This document shows, piece after piece, positions 11,574 to 19,215 of a stretch of 64,000 nt of DNA; positions within the stretch are counted from its first letter, which is position 1; each line of letters starts with the position of its first letter. The position numbers and the translations under genes are program-made. The DNA is from Rhizobiaceae bacterium (lineage in GTDB: Bacteria; Pseudomonadota; Alphaproteobacteria; Rhizobiales; Rhizobiaceae). The notes beneath the pieces were generated by a model. That model saw only the letters and a list, made by a program, of their open reading frames with translations. It was not told where the DNA came from and made no database searches. The stretch lies in contig JANQMU010000016.1 in NCBI GenBank assembly GCA_028279875.1, positions 1-64,000 of the forward strand. Direction: 5' to 3'.

Positions 11574-12521
11574 CTATCCGCTGATGCGCGCCTTCAATTC
11601 GGCTTCGAAGGCATCCACATTGCCCTTGTCGATGATCTTCGTCGGAACGATGATCAGCCCGTCGGCCGGGATCTCGGATTTGTCGCCTTCCAGATAGGCC
11701 GCCATCAGCTTCATGCCCTGATATCCCCACTGATAGGGATCCTGCACGACGGTTCCGGCAAAGGTGCCCTCCCGCACGGCGCCGAGGGTGATGGGGTCTT
11801 CGTCGAAGGCGATCACCGTGATTTCGCCGAGCTTGCCGGCCGCCCGCAGCGCCTCAAAGATCTTCGGCGGGTTGTAGGAGTAGAAGCCGACCATGCAGTC
11901 GATTTCCGGGTTGGCGGCCAGCACGTCGTCGACATTGCTGCGGGCGCGGGCGAAATCGACATCGTCACCGCGCACATCCACCAGTTCGATACCGGACCCC
12001 TCGACGGCCTGCCGGAAGCCGTCAATGCGTTCGATGGCATTATCGGCGCCGAGAAACCCGACAAAACCCATGCATTTTGCCCCGTTGGGCAGGGCCTTGA
12101 CGGCGATTTCGCCGGCCTGCACGCCGGCTGCGGTGTTCGAGGACCCCAGATAGGCGATGCGGTCGCTGTTCGGTGCGTCGCTGTCCGTGGTGAACAGCGG
12201 CACCTGGGCTGCGACACGGTTGAAGGCCTCGATGGATGTCTTCGGATCGACCGACGAAATCATGATGGCGTCGGTGCCGGCGGCGACCAGATCGTCCATC
12301 AGCGCATTTTGCAGCGCCGCCGTTCCCTGTGCCGGATAGCGGAACTGCAGATCATAGCCGGGCAACTCCGCCTGCGCCGACTTGACGCCGGCCTCGGCGA
12401 GTTTCCAGAAATCGGATGCGGCATTTACGACAAAGGCCATGGCCGGCTTGTCCTGCGCCAGAGCTGTGCCGCTCATGGCCATGGTCAGAGCCGCTGCGCC
12501 GGCTAGTAGTTTGATTTTCAT
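11574..12521 (-). CDS. CUT2 ABC transporter substrate-binding protein (RbsB-like)
   Basis: A 315-residue periplasmic binding protein of the peripla_BP_4 type. The signal peptide (KIKLLAGAAALTMAMSG) ends near ALA-Q. The mature protein has the sugar-binding layout 'AFVVNAASDFWKLAEAGVK', 'GTDAIMISSVDP', 'CMVGFYSYNPP' and 'VIAFDEDPITLGAVREGTFAGTVVQ'. It heads the operon with the ATPase and permease. The operator-like element at 12598-12631 lies about 77 bp upstream, so LacI-type control is likely. The ligand is unknown, probably a monosaccharide or sugar alcohol. Confidence 0.92.
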   Translation of the reverse strand: MKIKLLAGAAALTMAMSGTALAQDKPAMAFVVNAASDFWKLAEAGVKSAQAELPGYDLQFRYPAQGTAALQNALMDDLVAAGTDAIMISSVDPKTSIEAFNRVAAQVPLFTTDSDAPNSDRIAYLGSSNTAAGVQAGEIAVKALPNGAKCMGFVGFLGADNAIERIDGFRQAVEGSGIELVDVRGDDVDFARARSNVDDVLAANPEIDCMVGFYSYNPPKIFEALRAAGKLGEITVIAFDEDPITLGAVREGTFAGTVVQDPYQWGYQGMKLMAAYLEGDKSEIPADGLIIVPTKIIDKGNVDAFEAELKARISG

Positions 12522-12597
12522 ATCTGTCTCCTCCCTGGATCGGCACGCAAGGTGCCCTGGACTGATCGGCAGCAGCCTTGGATCAAGACGCTGCTAG

Positions 12598-12631
12598 CAT
12601 TAGTATCGATATCGACTAATTATTAGTAATG
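12598..12631 (-). promoter_or_regulatory. Operator-like dyad upstream of the CUT2 binding-protein operon
   Basis: A 34-bp AT-rich element with outer arms CATTA/TAATG and, at 12615-12627, the perfect odd-length palindrome ACTAATTATTAGT; a second palindrome TCGATATCGA lies beside it. The core AATTATTAGTAAT (12618-12630) recurs at 15701-15714 and 15853-15866, in front of the other sugar-transport operons. It is best explained as a binding site of the LacI-family protein encoded at 12794-13885. The motif and its recurrence are seen directly; the binding is inference. Confidence 0.55.
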
Positions 12632-12793
12632 CAACCGTCAATATGAGGAATCGGTCCGATTCCGGTCGCCATGACCGGTCGTCACAGCCCGACATACGGT
12701 ACTGCGAGACGGCAAAGCACGCCGGCGGACCGGTGTCGGCCGGCCAACGCAGATTTGTTCGACAATGATCAGAAGGGGCGTTCGCCCGATGCT

Positions 12794-13885
12794 CTAAATC
12801 GACGCGATGGAATCGCGCTCGACCAGCATGCATTCCAGCTTGACCAGCGGAAAACGGTCCTGCCCGCCAAGGGCGTTGGTTTCGAGGGCGGTTTCGACCG
12901 CCCAGCGCCCCATTTCGCGATGCGGCAGGTTGAGCGAGGTCAGCGGCGGGTTGAGTTGCGCCGCGACTTCCGCATCGTCATAGCCGATAACGGAAATATC
13001 GTCCGGAATGCGCAGGCCCAGTTCCTTGAGTGCCTCATAGCAGCCGACCGCCATCCGGTCGTTCGAACAGAAGATCGCCGTCGGCGGTTTGTCGAGCTCC
13101 ATCAGCGCCCGGGTGTTGCTGTATCCCGAATTGGTCTGCCAGTTGCCTTCCCGCACCAGCACCGGATCGAACGGGATCTCGGCCGAGGCAAGGGCCTGGC
13201 GATAACCCTTCAGGCGGCTTTTGGCGGCATCCATCCACATTTCGCCGGTGATATGGGCGATCCGCTTGTGATTGGCCAATGCCAGCGTCCGGGTGGCCAT
13301 ATGCCCGCCCGCGACTTCGCCTGGAAGCACGCTTGGAAAGGCGCGGTCCTTCGAATAGCAGTTGAGCAGCACCACCGGCAGTTTCGTGTCGTAAAGAACC
13401 TTCGGCACGTTCACTTCGCGGGTCATGATCGTTGCGTAGATCAGCGCATCGATCGACGGGCCCATTGCCGCGGCGAGCGTCCGCGGCTCCATCTTGGCGT
13501 CGTTGAGGGTCTGGTAGGCCGACACCACATGCCCGGTCAGCCAGCCGCTTTCGCGGGCGCCGTCGATGGAGACCACCGCCTCCGGGCTGGTCGCCAGGAA
13601 GTCGAACACGATCGAGATCTGCCGTGGCCGGCTCGACATCCCTGCCTCCGCTCGCTGATGCACATAGCCGAGTTTCTTGGCGGCATCGGAAACCCGTTTT
13701 TTCGTTTCGCTGGCGATTGTGATGCCGGGCGTGTTGTTCAGGACGACCGAAACGGTCGACTGGGAGCATCCCGCCAGCCGCGCCACATCGGTCATCGTCA
13801 CCCGCTTGCGCGGCGTGATGCGGACTTGTTTCTCGGTTTCCGGCGTTTCGGTTTTGCGCAACGGTTCCAATGCCTTCTGTTTCAT
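12794..13885 (-). CDS. LacI-family transcriptional repressor
   Basis: A 363-residue regulator. After an unusually long basic N-terminal lead of ~28 residues comes the LacI helix-turn-helix (VTMTDVARLAGCSQSTVSVV) with hinge helix near 'VSDAAKKLGYVHQ', then a periplasmic-binding-protein-like sensor domain (PTAIFCSNDRMAVG; ISVIGYDDAEVAAQLNPPLTSLNLP). It lies 6 bp after the permease gene (13892), so it is the last gene of the ATPase-permease-lacI operon. The three copies of an ATTATTAGT-core motif in the surrounding promoters make it the likely repressor of both CUT2 systems and of its own operon. The inducer would be the transported sugar. Confidence 0.92.
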   Translation of the reverse strand: MKQKALEPLRKTETPETEKQVRITPRKRVTMTDVARLAGCSQSTVSVVLNNTPGITIASETKKRVSDAAKKLGYVHQRAEAGMSSRPRQISIVFDFLATSPEAVVSIDGARESGWLTGHVVSAYQTLNDAKMEPRTLAAAMGPSIDALIYATIMTREVNVPKVLYDTKLPVVLLNCYSKDRAFPSVLPGEVAGGHMATRTLALANHKRIAHITGEMWMDAAKSRLKGYRQALASAEIPFDPVLVREGNWQTNSGYSNTRALMELDKPPTAIFCSNDRMAVGCYEALKELGLRIPDDISVIGYDDAEVAAQLNPPLTSLNLPHREMGRWAVETALETNALGGQDRFPLVKLECMLVERDSIASI

Positions 13886-13891
13886 TTTGTT

Positions 13892-14890
13892 CTATTCCGC
13901 CGACCGGAAACTGCGAATGCGATCGAGGGCGACCGCCACCACGATGAAGCAGCCGACGAATGTGCCCTGCCAGAACGTGCTGATGCCGAGCAGTATCAGA
14001 CTGTTGCGGATGACTTCAATGAGCAATGCGCCGACCACGGCGCCGAAGGCGGACCCGACCCCGCCGGCCAGGTTCGCGCCGCCGATGACGGCCGCGGCGA
14101 TAACGGTGAGTTCCATGCCCTGGCCGAGATTGGTGGTCACCCCGCCGAGCCAGCCGACCTCCAATATGCCTGTCACCCCGGCGGTGAAGGCCGAGAACAT
14201 GAACACGCTCACCTTCAGCGGTTTGACGGGAATCCCGGTGGCCGTCGCCGCGCGCTCATTGCCGCCGATGGCGAACATGTGCTGGCCCCAGCGTGTCCAC
14301 TGAAAGGCGAAGCCGGTGATCAGCGTCAGGACAATCATCACGACGAGCGGATGCGGAAGACCGAAGCTCGACCCGCCGCCGAGCCACAGAAGGAATTCAT
14401 GGTCGGGCCCGAATTCCCAGATCATCTTGTTGTCCGACAGCACCATCGCCAGGCTGCGGGCGATCGACAGCATGCCGAGCGTGACCACGAAGGACGGCAT
14501 GCCGGCATAGGCGATCAGCACGCCATTGATCGCGCCGACCAGCAGCGCGGCGCCCAGCGCCGCGGCGGCCGCGATCCAGAACGGATAGCCGGCGGTCATG
14601 ACCGTGCCCGTCACGATGGCCGTCAGAACGATGGTCGATCCGACGGACAGGTCGATTTCGCCCGAAGCGATGACCGCCGTCATTCCGAGCGCCACGATGC
14701 CGACAAAGGCGAAATTGCGGGTGACGTTGAACAGGTTGCGCTCCGTGGCGAATGTATCGGTGGCAACCGACAGGATGATACAGGCAATCACCGCCGCCAG
14801 GACGACCCAGAAGACCTGGCGGCTGGCAAGCCGCGACAGCCAGTGTCGGTGTTGCCGGTGGCTGATCGCCTGTTCGAGTGCCTGTGTCAT
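13892..14890 (-). CDS. CUT2 ABC transporter permease (RbsC/FrcC-like)
   Basis: A 332-residue permease with the CUT2 signatures 'VIASGEIDLSVGSTIVL', 'AGMPSFVVTLGMLSIAR' and 'AVIGGANLAGGVGSAFGAVVGALL', and many hydrophobic spans. It lies 19 bp downstream of a single-cassette ATPase (14910) and is followed by lacI. Its binding protein is probably the one encoded divergently at 16920, since no other unpaired one is nearby. The layout resembles the fructose-type FrcBCA system in having a single-domain ATPase. Confidence 0.92.
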   Translation of the reverse strand: MTQALEQAISHRQHRHWLSRLASRQVFWVVLAAVIACIILSVATDTFATERNLFNVTRNFAFVGIVALGMTAVIASGEIDLSVGSTIVLTAIVTGTVMTAGYPFWIAAAAALGAALLVGAINGVLIAYAGMPSFVVTLGMLSIARSLAMVLSDNKMIWEFGPDHEFLLWLGGGSSFGLPHPLVVMIVLTLITGFAFQWTRWGQHMFAIGGNERAATATGIPVKPLKVSVFMFSAFTAGVTGILEVGWLGGVTTNLGQGMELTVIAAAVIGGANLAGGVGSAFGAVVGALLIEVIRNSLILLGISTFWQGTFVGCFIVVAVALDRIRSFRSAE

Positions 14891-14909
14891 GATCTCTTCC
14901 GCATCGCCT

Positions 14910-15650
14910 TCAAGCTGTTTCGATCGCCCCGGTGATGAGGCCCGTCACCTCCTCGGGCGAGCTGTCCGCGGTTTTCTTGTCCGCCACTTTGCGGCCGCGC
15001 CGCAATACCGCGATCCGGTCCGAGACGGTGAAGACATCCGGCATGCGATGGCTGATCAGGATGATGGATATGCCCTGGTCGCGCAGCCGGCGGATAAGGT
15101 TGAGGACCTCCGAGACCTGACGCACCGAAATCGCTGCAGTCGGCTCATCCATGAGCACGATCTTGGCCTTTGTCAGCAAGGTTCTGGCGATGGCCACCGC
15201 CTGGCGCTGGCCGCCGGACATTTTTTTCACCATATCGCGCGGCCGTGTTTCGGATTTCAACTCGGTGAACAGTTCCGCCGAACGCTTGAACATGGTGCGG
15301 TAGTCGAGCACGGCGAGCGGCCCGAATCTGGTTTTCGGTTCCCGGCCGAGGAAGACGTTGGACGCCGCCGACAGGTTGTCGCACAGCGCCAGGTCCTGAT
15401 GGACCACCTCGATCCCCTGGCGTTGCGCGTCGATGGGCCGGTGAAACTCAACCGAGCTGCCGTCCATCAGCAGTTCCCCGGCCGTCGGCCGGTAATTCCC
15501 GGCGACGATCTTGACCAGAGTGGATTTGCCGGCGCCATTGTCGCCCATCAGGCCGATGACTTCACCGGGCTCTATGGTCATCGAGACATCATCCAGCGCC
15601 TGGATCGCTCCGAAACTCTTTGAGATTCCCCGCAGTTTCAGCGCCGTCAT
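14910..15650 (-). CDS. CUT2 ABC transporter ATP-binding protein, single cassette (FrcA-like)
   Basis: A 246-residue ATPase with one cassette: Walker A GDNGAGKST, signature 'MSGGQRQAVAIARTL', Walker B 'IVLMDEPTAAIS' and switch 'IILISHRMPDVF'. CUT2 ATPases usually carry two fused cassettes; the single form is typical of the FrcA branch, which must dimerise. GGGAGG lies a few bases before the ATG. Upstream is the divergent control region (15651-15892) holding two copies of the ATTATTAGT motif. Confidence 0.92.
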   Translation of the reverse strand: MTALKLRGISKSFGAIQALDDVSMTIEPGEVIGLMGDNGAGKSTLVKIVAGNYRPTAGELLMDGSSVEFHRPIDAQRQGIEVVHQDLALCDNLSAASNVFLGREPKTRFGPLAVLDYRTMFKRSAELFTELKSETRPRDMVKKMSGGQRQAVAIARTLLTKAKIVLMDEPTAAISVRQVSEVLNLIRRLRDQGISIILISHRMPDVFTVSDRIAVLRRGRKVADKKTADSSPEEVTGLITGAIETA

Positions 15651-15700
15651 TGGTCCTCCCCACCGGGTTTTGATCGTGCTTAATTAGCATTTTTTTCCCG

Positions 15701-15714
15701 ATTATTAGTTTAAT
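15701..15714 (-). promoter_or_regulatory. Second copy of the ATTATTAGT operator-like motif
   Basis: ATTATTAGTTTAAT lies about 51 bp upstream of the leftward ATPase-permease-lacI operon. A related AT-rich stretch (CTTAATTAGC) lies about 20 bp closer to the gene. The core matches the copies at 12618 and 15853. Probably the autoregulatory site of the LacI operon; the assignment is inferred from motif sharing and position. Confidence 0.5.
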
Positions 15715-15843
15715 GGCACGCAAATTGGGTGACGGCAAGGGGTGAAGTTTCATTAATTTGCCCTTCTTTCGTGGGGATATTGCGTGTTCCCGCTTCGAAA
15801 AGTCGGGAAACCCGCTGATAAACGCATCCATTATGCTTCAGAC

Positions 15844-15871
15844 TTGACCTGGAATTATTAGTAAATATTAT
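15844..15871 (+). promoter_or_regulatory. Promoter with embedded operator-like motif driving the epimerase / binding-protein operon
   Basis: A sigma70-like promoter: -35 TTGACC at 15844-15849 and -10 TATTAT at 15866-15871 with a 16-bp spacer. The third copy of the repeated motif (AATTATTAGTAAAT, 15853-15866) fills the spacer and touches the -10. A protein bound there would block RNA polymerase, the classic geometry of LacI-type repression. The start codon at 15893 is about 15 bp after the expected transcription start, with GGGAGAG as ribosome-binding site. Confidence 0.6.
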
Positions 15872-15892
15872 CTCGGCCATGGGAGAGCGTTC

Positions 15893-16873
15893 ATGAGGCT
15901 GTTGATAACCGGTGCCACGGGAAAGGTCGGGCAGAATTTTCTGCCGCGGTTTCTTGCCGATGAGCGCTTTGCCGATTGGCAAGTGGTGGCGCTGTGCAAC
16001 AACCGCCTGCTCGACGACCATGACAGGATAGACTGCATCCGCGGTTCCCTGTCCGATCGTCAGACTATCTCCCGGGCCATGCAGGACGTCACCCACATCC
16101 TCCATATGGCAGCCGTCAAGGAGTCGCCGGATCTGGTGATCGATGTCGCCATCAAAGGGCTTTTCGGGCTATTGGAGGAAATGCGGCAGTCGCCCGATGC
16201 GCGGCAGTTCATTTTGATCGGCGGCGACTGTTCCGTCGGCCACATATTCCATCATTATGACGGGCCGGTGACCGAGACATCGCCGCGGCGCGCCTATCAG
16301 GGATGCTATGCGCTGACCAAGGTGCTGGAAGAAGAGATGCTGGAACAGTACCAGATCCAGTATGACCTGAACGGTTGCTGCCTGCGCGCGCCCTGGATCA
16401 TGGAAAAGGACGATTTCCGCTTCGTGCTGAAATTCGGCGATGAGCAGTTTGGCGGGCCGCCCTGGTCGCAGCTGATTTCCGGCGACGATGAACGGCGCTT
16501 CATGGAAGAAAACCGGGTCCCGTTGCTCACCGATCGTGACGGCGCGCCGCTGTTGCGCAATTTCGTCCATGTCAGTGACCTGGTCGAAGCGATCCTGTGC
16601 GCCCTGGACGCGCCGGCCGCCCGGCAGCAACTCTTCAACATCGCGATGAACCGGCCGGTGAATTACGCCGAAGCCGCGGCCCTGCTGCAAGAAAAGCAGG
16701 GGATGCGCGCTGCCGACATAAAGACACCCTATTTCAGCAACTGGCTCGACAACAGCAAAGCGCGCCAATTGCTGCGATGGGAGCCCGAGATCGATCTGGA
16801 TCGCATGATCGATGACGCGTGGGCGTATCAGCGCCCGCAAAACGAACCACGGAAGATCTGGTATCCGGGATAG
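15893..16873 (+). CDS. NAD(P)-dependent epimerase/dehydrogenase (extended SDR)
   Basis: A 326-residue extended short-chain dehydrogenase. The N-terminal Rossmann motif is GATGKVG (residues ~7-13), the nucleotide-binding 'HMAAVKES' follows, and the catalytic YxxxK is in 'CYALTK' with an upstream Ser in 'GGDCSVG'. A C-terminal substrate domain with 'LRNFVHVSDLVEAI' is typical of sugar-nucleotide epimerases and uronate or sugar dehydrogenases. It is co-transcribed with the binding protein at 16920 and probably acts on the imported sugar or its product. Confidence 0.85.
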   Translation: MRLLITGATGKVGQNFLPRFLADERFADWQVVALCNNRLLDDHDRIDCIRGSLSDRQTISRAMQDVTHILHMAAVKESPDLVIDVAIKGLFGLLEEMRQSPDARQFILIGGDCSVGHIFHHYDGPVTETSPRRAYQGCYALTKVLEEEMLEQYQIQYDLNGCCLRAPWIMEKDDFRFVLKFGDEQFGGPPWSQLISGDDERRFMEENRVPLLTDRDGAPLLRNFVHVSDLVEAILCALDAPAARQQLFNIAMNRPVNYAEAAALLQEKQGMRAADIKTPYFSNWLDNSKARQLLRWEPEIDLDRMIDDAWAYQRPQNEPRKIWYPG

Positions 16874-16919
16874 CGGTCCGCATTCGCACGGCCGGCGGAT
16901 ACCCTATGGGAGGAAGATT

Positions 16920-17912
16920 ATGAACCCGTTGAAACTACTGGCATCTGCGGCGCTCGCTGTCGCCCTGTCGGCGACGATGGTCGCCGCCAAGGACAAGAAG
17001 ACCCTGGCAATCGTCGTCAAGGGACTGGACAATCCGTTTTTCGAGCAGATCAATCTCGGCTGCAAGAAGTGGATGTCCGAAAACAAGGACTCCGAATATG
17101 AATGCTTCTACACCGGTCCGGCATCCAGCGCCGACGAGGCCGGCGCGGTGCAGATCGTCGATGACCTCCTGACCAGGGGCGTCGCGGCGATTGCCATCTC
17201 GCCCTCCAACGCGCCGGCCATGGCCAACCGCATTCGCCAGATCAACCCGGATGTTCCGGTCATGACCATCGATGCGGACCTCCTCGAAGCCGACCGCGAA
17301 CTGCGGACGACCTATCTTGGCACCGACAATTATCTGATGGGCGTCTATATGGCCGAGGAGGCGGCGAAACTGAAGCCGAATGGCGGTACGGTGTGCCTGC
17401 AGCTCGGCAATGTCGCGGCCGACAACATCAATGCCCGCGCGCAAGGGTTCCGCGACACGGCGGGTGGCAAGAAGGGCATTGACCGCCTGACCGGCCAGAA
17501 TGGCTGGACCGAGATCGACGGCTGTCCGGTCTTCACCAATGACCAGGCCGATCTCGCCAACCAGCAGATGGCCGACACCTTCACCGCCAATCCCGATCTC
17601 GATGCCTTCATGCTGATCGGCGGATGGGCACAGTTCGCGCCGCAGGCCTTTGCCCAGGTCACCGATCAGGTCATGGATCGGCTGAAGTCGAAGGACCTGA
17701 TCATCATCGCCGGCGACACGCTGCCGCCGCAGACCAAGGCCTTTCGCGAGGGTCGCACCCATGCCCAGGTCGGCCAGCGTCCCTTCGAGATGGGATATCG
17801 GGCACCGGACGTGATGATTCAGCTCATCAATGGCGAAACCGTCGATGATCCGCTGTTTACCGGCCTCGACATCTGCAATGCCGAGGATTCGGGCTTCTGC
17901 GAGAAGAACTGA
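16920..17912 (+). CDS. CUT2 ABC transporter substrate-binding protein (for the split FrcABC-like system)
   Basis: A 330-residue periplasmic sugar-binding protein. The signal peptide (LKLLASAALAVALSATMV) ends near VAA-K. The mature part has 'GLDNPFFEQINLGCKKW', 'GVAAIAISPSNAPAMANRI', 'MTIDADLLEADRELR' and 'LIIIAGDTLPPQ'. Two Cys pairs (GCKKW/YECFY; DICNAE/GFCEKN) could form disulfides. The ATG at 16920 has GGGAGGAAG ahead of it. The gene is the second of the rightward operon and most likely serves the divergent ATPase (14910) and permease (13892). A strong terminator follows. Confidence 0.92.
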   Translation: MNPLKLLASAALAVALSATMVAAKDKKTLAIVVKGLDNPFFEQINLGCKKWMSENKDSEYECFYTGPASSADEAGAVQIVDDLLTRGVAAIAISPSNAPAMANRIRQINPDVPVMTIDADLLEADRELRTTYLGTDNYLMGVYMAEEAAKLKPNGGTVCLQLGNVAADNINARAQGFRDTAGGKKGIDRLTGQNGWTEIDGCPVFTNDQADLANQQMADTFTANPDLDAFMLIGGWAQFAPQAFAQVTDQVMDRLKSKDLIIIAGDTLPPQTKAFREGRTHAQVGQRPFEMGYRAPDVMIQLINGETVDDPLFTGLDICNAEDSGFCEKN

Positions 17913-17935
17913 TCCGGTCGCAACCTACACACGGC

Positions 17936-17961
17936 AAAGGGGCGCCTGCGGCGCCCCTTTT
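17936..17961 (+). terminator. Rho-independent terminator after the binding-protein gene
   Basis: A perfect 11-bp stem AAAGGGGCGCC / GGCGCCCCTTT with a TGC loop; the T-rich 3' side serves as tail. It lies 23 bp after the stop at 17912 and ends the epimerase-binding protein operon. The A run on the other side would let it work on both strands. Confidence 0.9.
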
Positions 17962-18099
17962 CACGTCAGGCAGGGCGCTTTTTTTTTGCCCGTGCCGAGA
18001 GCGGCCGATCGTACAGCCGCCATGCGATCGTTCATGGTTCCTTAATCCGCAACGGGTGTTATGCAACCTGCGATACTTATCCGATGCGGACCGGTTATC

Positions 18100-19215
18100 A
18101 TGAGAGCACTGGGTTTCCTTTCGAGCGCCGTCCTCGTGCTGGTCGCATGGACGGGCGCACATGCGCAGACCGGCGGCGGCGATATTCCGAGCGTCGTCGT
18201 CACGAAAGTTGAAAGCCGCGTGGTCCAGGCGGGCGACGGCTACGTTGCCCGCGTCGAGGCCATCACCACGGTCGATCTTCAGGCGCGCGTCACCGGTTTC
18301 CTGGAGCAGCGCAATTTCACGGAAGGCGATTTTGTGCGCAAGGGGGATCTTCTCTACCAGATCGAGAAGGCGTCCTACGTCGCCAGCGTTGCGCAATACC
18401 AGGCCGCGGTTGAAGGCGCGGAAGCGACGCAAAAGAATGCCGAGCTCTATCTCGAGCGGCAGAGAATCCTGCTACGGCAAGGGGATGTGCCACAGGCCAC
18501 CGTCGATGAGGCGGTCGCCACGCTGGGCGCCGACCGGGCCGCCACCGACGTGGCGAGAGCCGAATTGCAGGCGGCGCAGATCGATCTCGGCTATACGGAT
18601 ATCTACAGCCCCATTGACGGGCGCATCGGGATCAGCGCCGTGGATGTCGGCAATGTGGTCAGCTCCACCACCGGCGTCCTGGCGACCATCACCAGTGTCG
18701 ATCCGATCTATGTCGTCTTCTATATCAGCGAAAAGAAGCTGCTCGAGGAACGCCGACAGGGCCTGATCACCGGCAGCGGCTCGACCCTGACCGCCCGCGT
18801 CACACTGGCCGACGGCGAGGCCTATCCGCAGGCCGGGACCGTGGTCTATGTGGATACGGAAATCCAGAAATCCACGGATACGATCCTGCTGCGCGCCAGT
18901 TTCCCAAATCCGGACTCCGTTCTGATCCCGGGCCAGTTCGTCACCATTGATCTGGAAAATCCCGACACCAGGCCGGTCATCACTGTGCCGCAGACGGCCC
19001 TGCAGCTCGACCGGGAAGGCCATTTTGTCTTCATCGTGGATGCCGACGACACGATCGAACGCCGCAATGTCACGCTGGGCCGTCAGATCTCCGGCGCCTG
19101 GGAGGTCGACAGGGGCCTGTCCGACGGCGAGCTGGTTGTCATCCAGGGGCTCCAGAAGGTGCATCAGGGCGGAAAGGTCAACCCGGTTGTGGATGAAGGC
19201 TCCGACAAGGGATGA
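18100..19215 (+). CDS. RND efflux periplasmic adaptor (membrane fusion protein, AcrA/MexA-like)
   Basis: A 371-residue periplasmic adaptor. The signal peptide (LGFLSSAVLVLVAW) ends near AHA-Q. There is no lipobox Cys, unlike AcrA. The lipoyl half-motifs flank a helical hairpin (VDLQARVTGFLEQ...; 'IDLGYTDIYSPIDGRIG'), followed by beta-barrel and membrane-proximal domains (VPQTALQLDREGHFVF). I prefer the ATG at 18100 over one at 18061 because it places the signal peptide at the N-terminus. Its stop overlaps the RND pump start (ATGA). No outer-membrane channel gene is nearby, so a TolC-type partner elsewhere is needed. Confidence 0.92.
   Translation: MRALGFLSSAVLVLVAWTGAHAQTGGGDIPSVVVTKVESRVVQAGDGYVARVEAITTVDLQARVTGFLEQRNFTEGDFVRKGDLLYQIEKASYVASVAQYQAAVEGAEATQKNAELYLERQRILLRQGDVPQATVDEAVATLGADRAATDVARAELQAAQIDLGYTDIYSPIDGRIGISAVDVGNVVSSTTGVLATITSVDPIYVVFYISEKKLLEERRQGLITGSGSTLTARVTLADGEAYPQAGTVVYVDTEIQKSTDTILLRASFPNPDSVLIPGQFVTIDLENPDTRPVITVPQTALQLDREGHFVFIVDADDTIERRNVTLGRQISGAWEVDRGLSDGELVVIQGLQKVHQGGKVNPVVDEGSDKG

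Noticed and set aside
12671..14935. A 754-codon open frame on the + strand
   Set aside because: It lies antisense to lacI and the CUT2 permease, shows no motif, and is the usual high-GC mirror frame of real genes.
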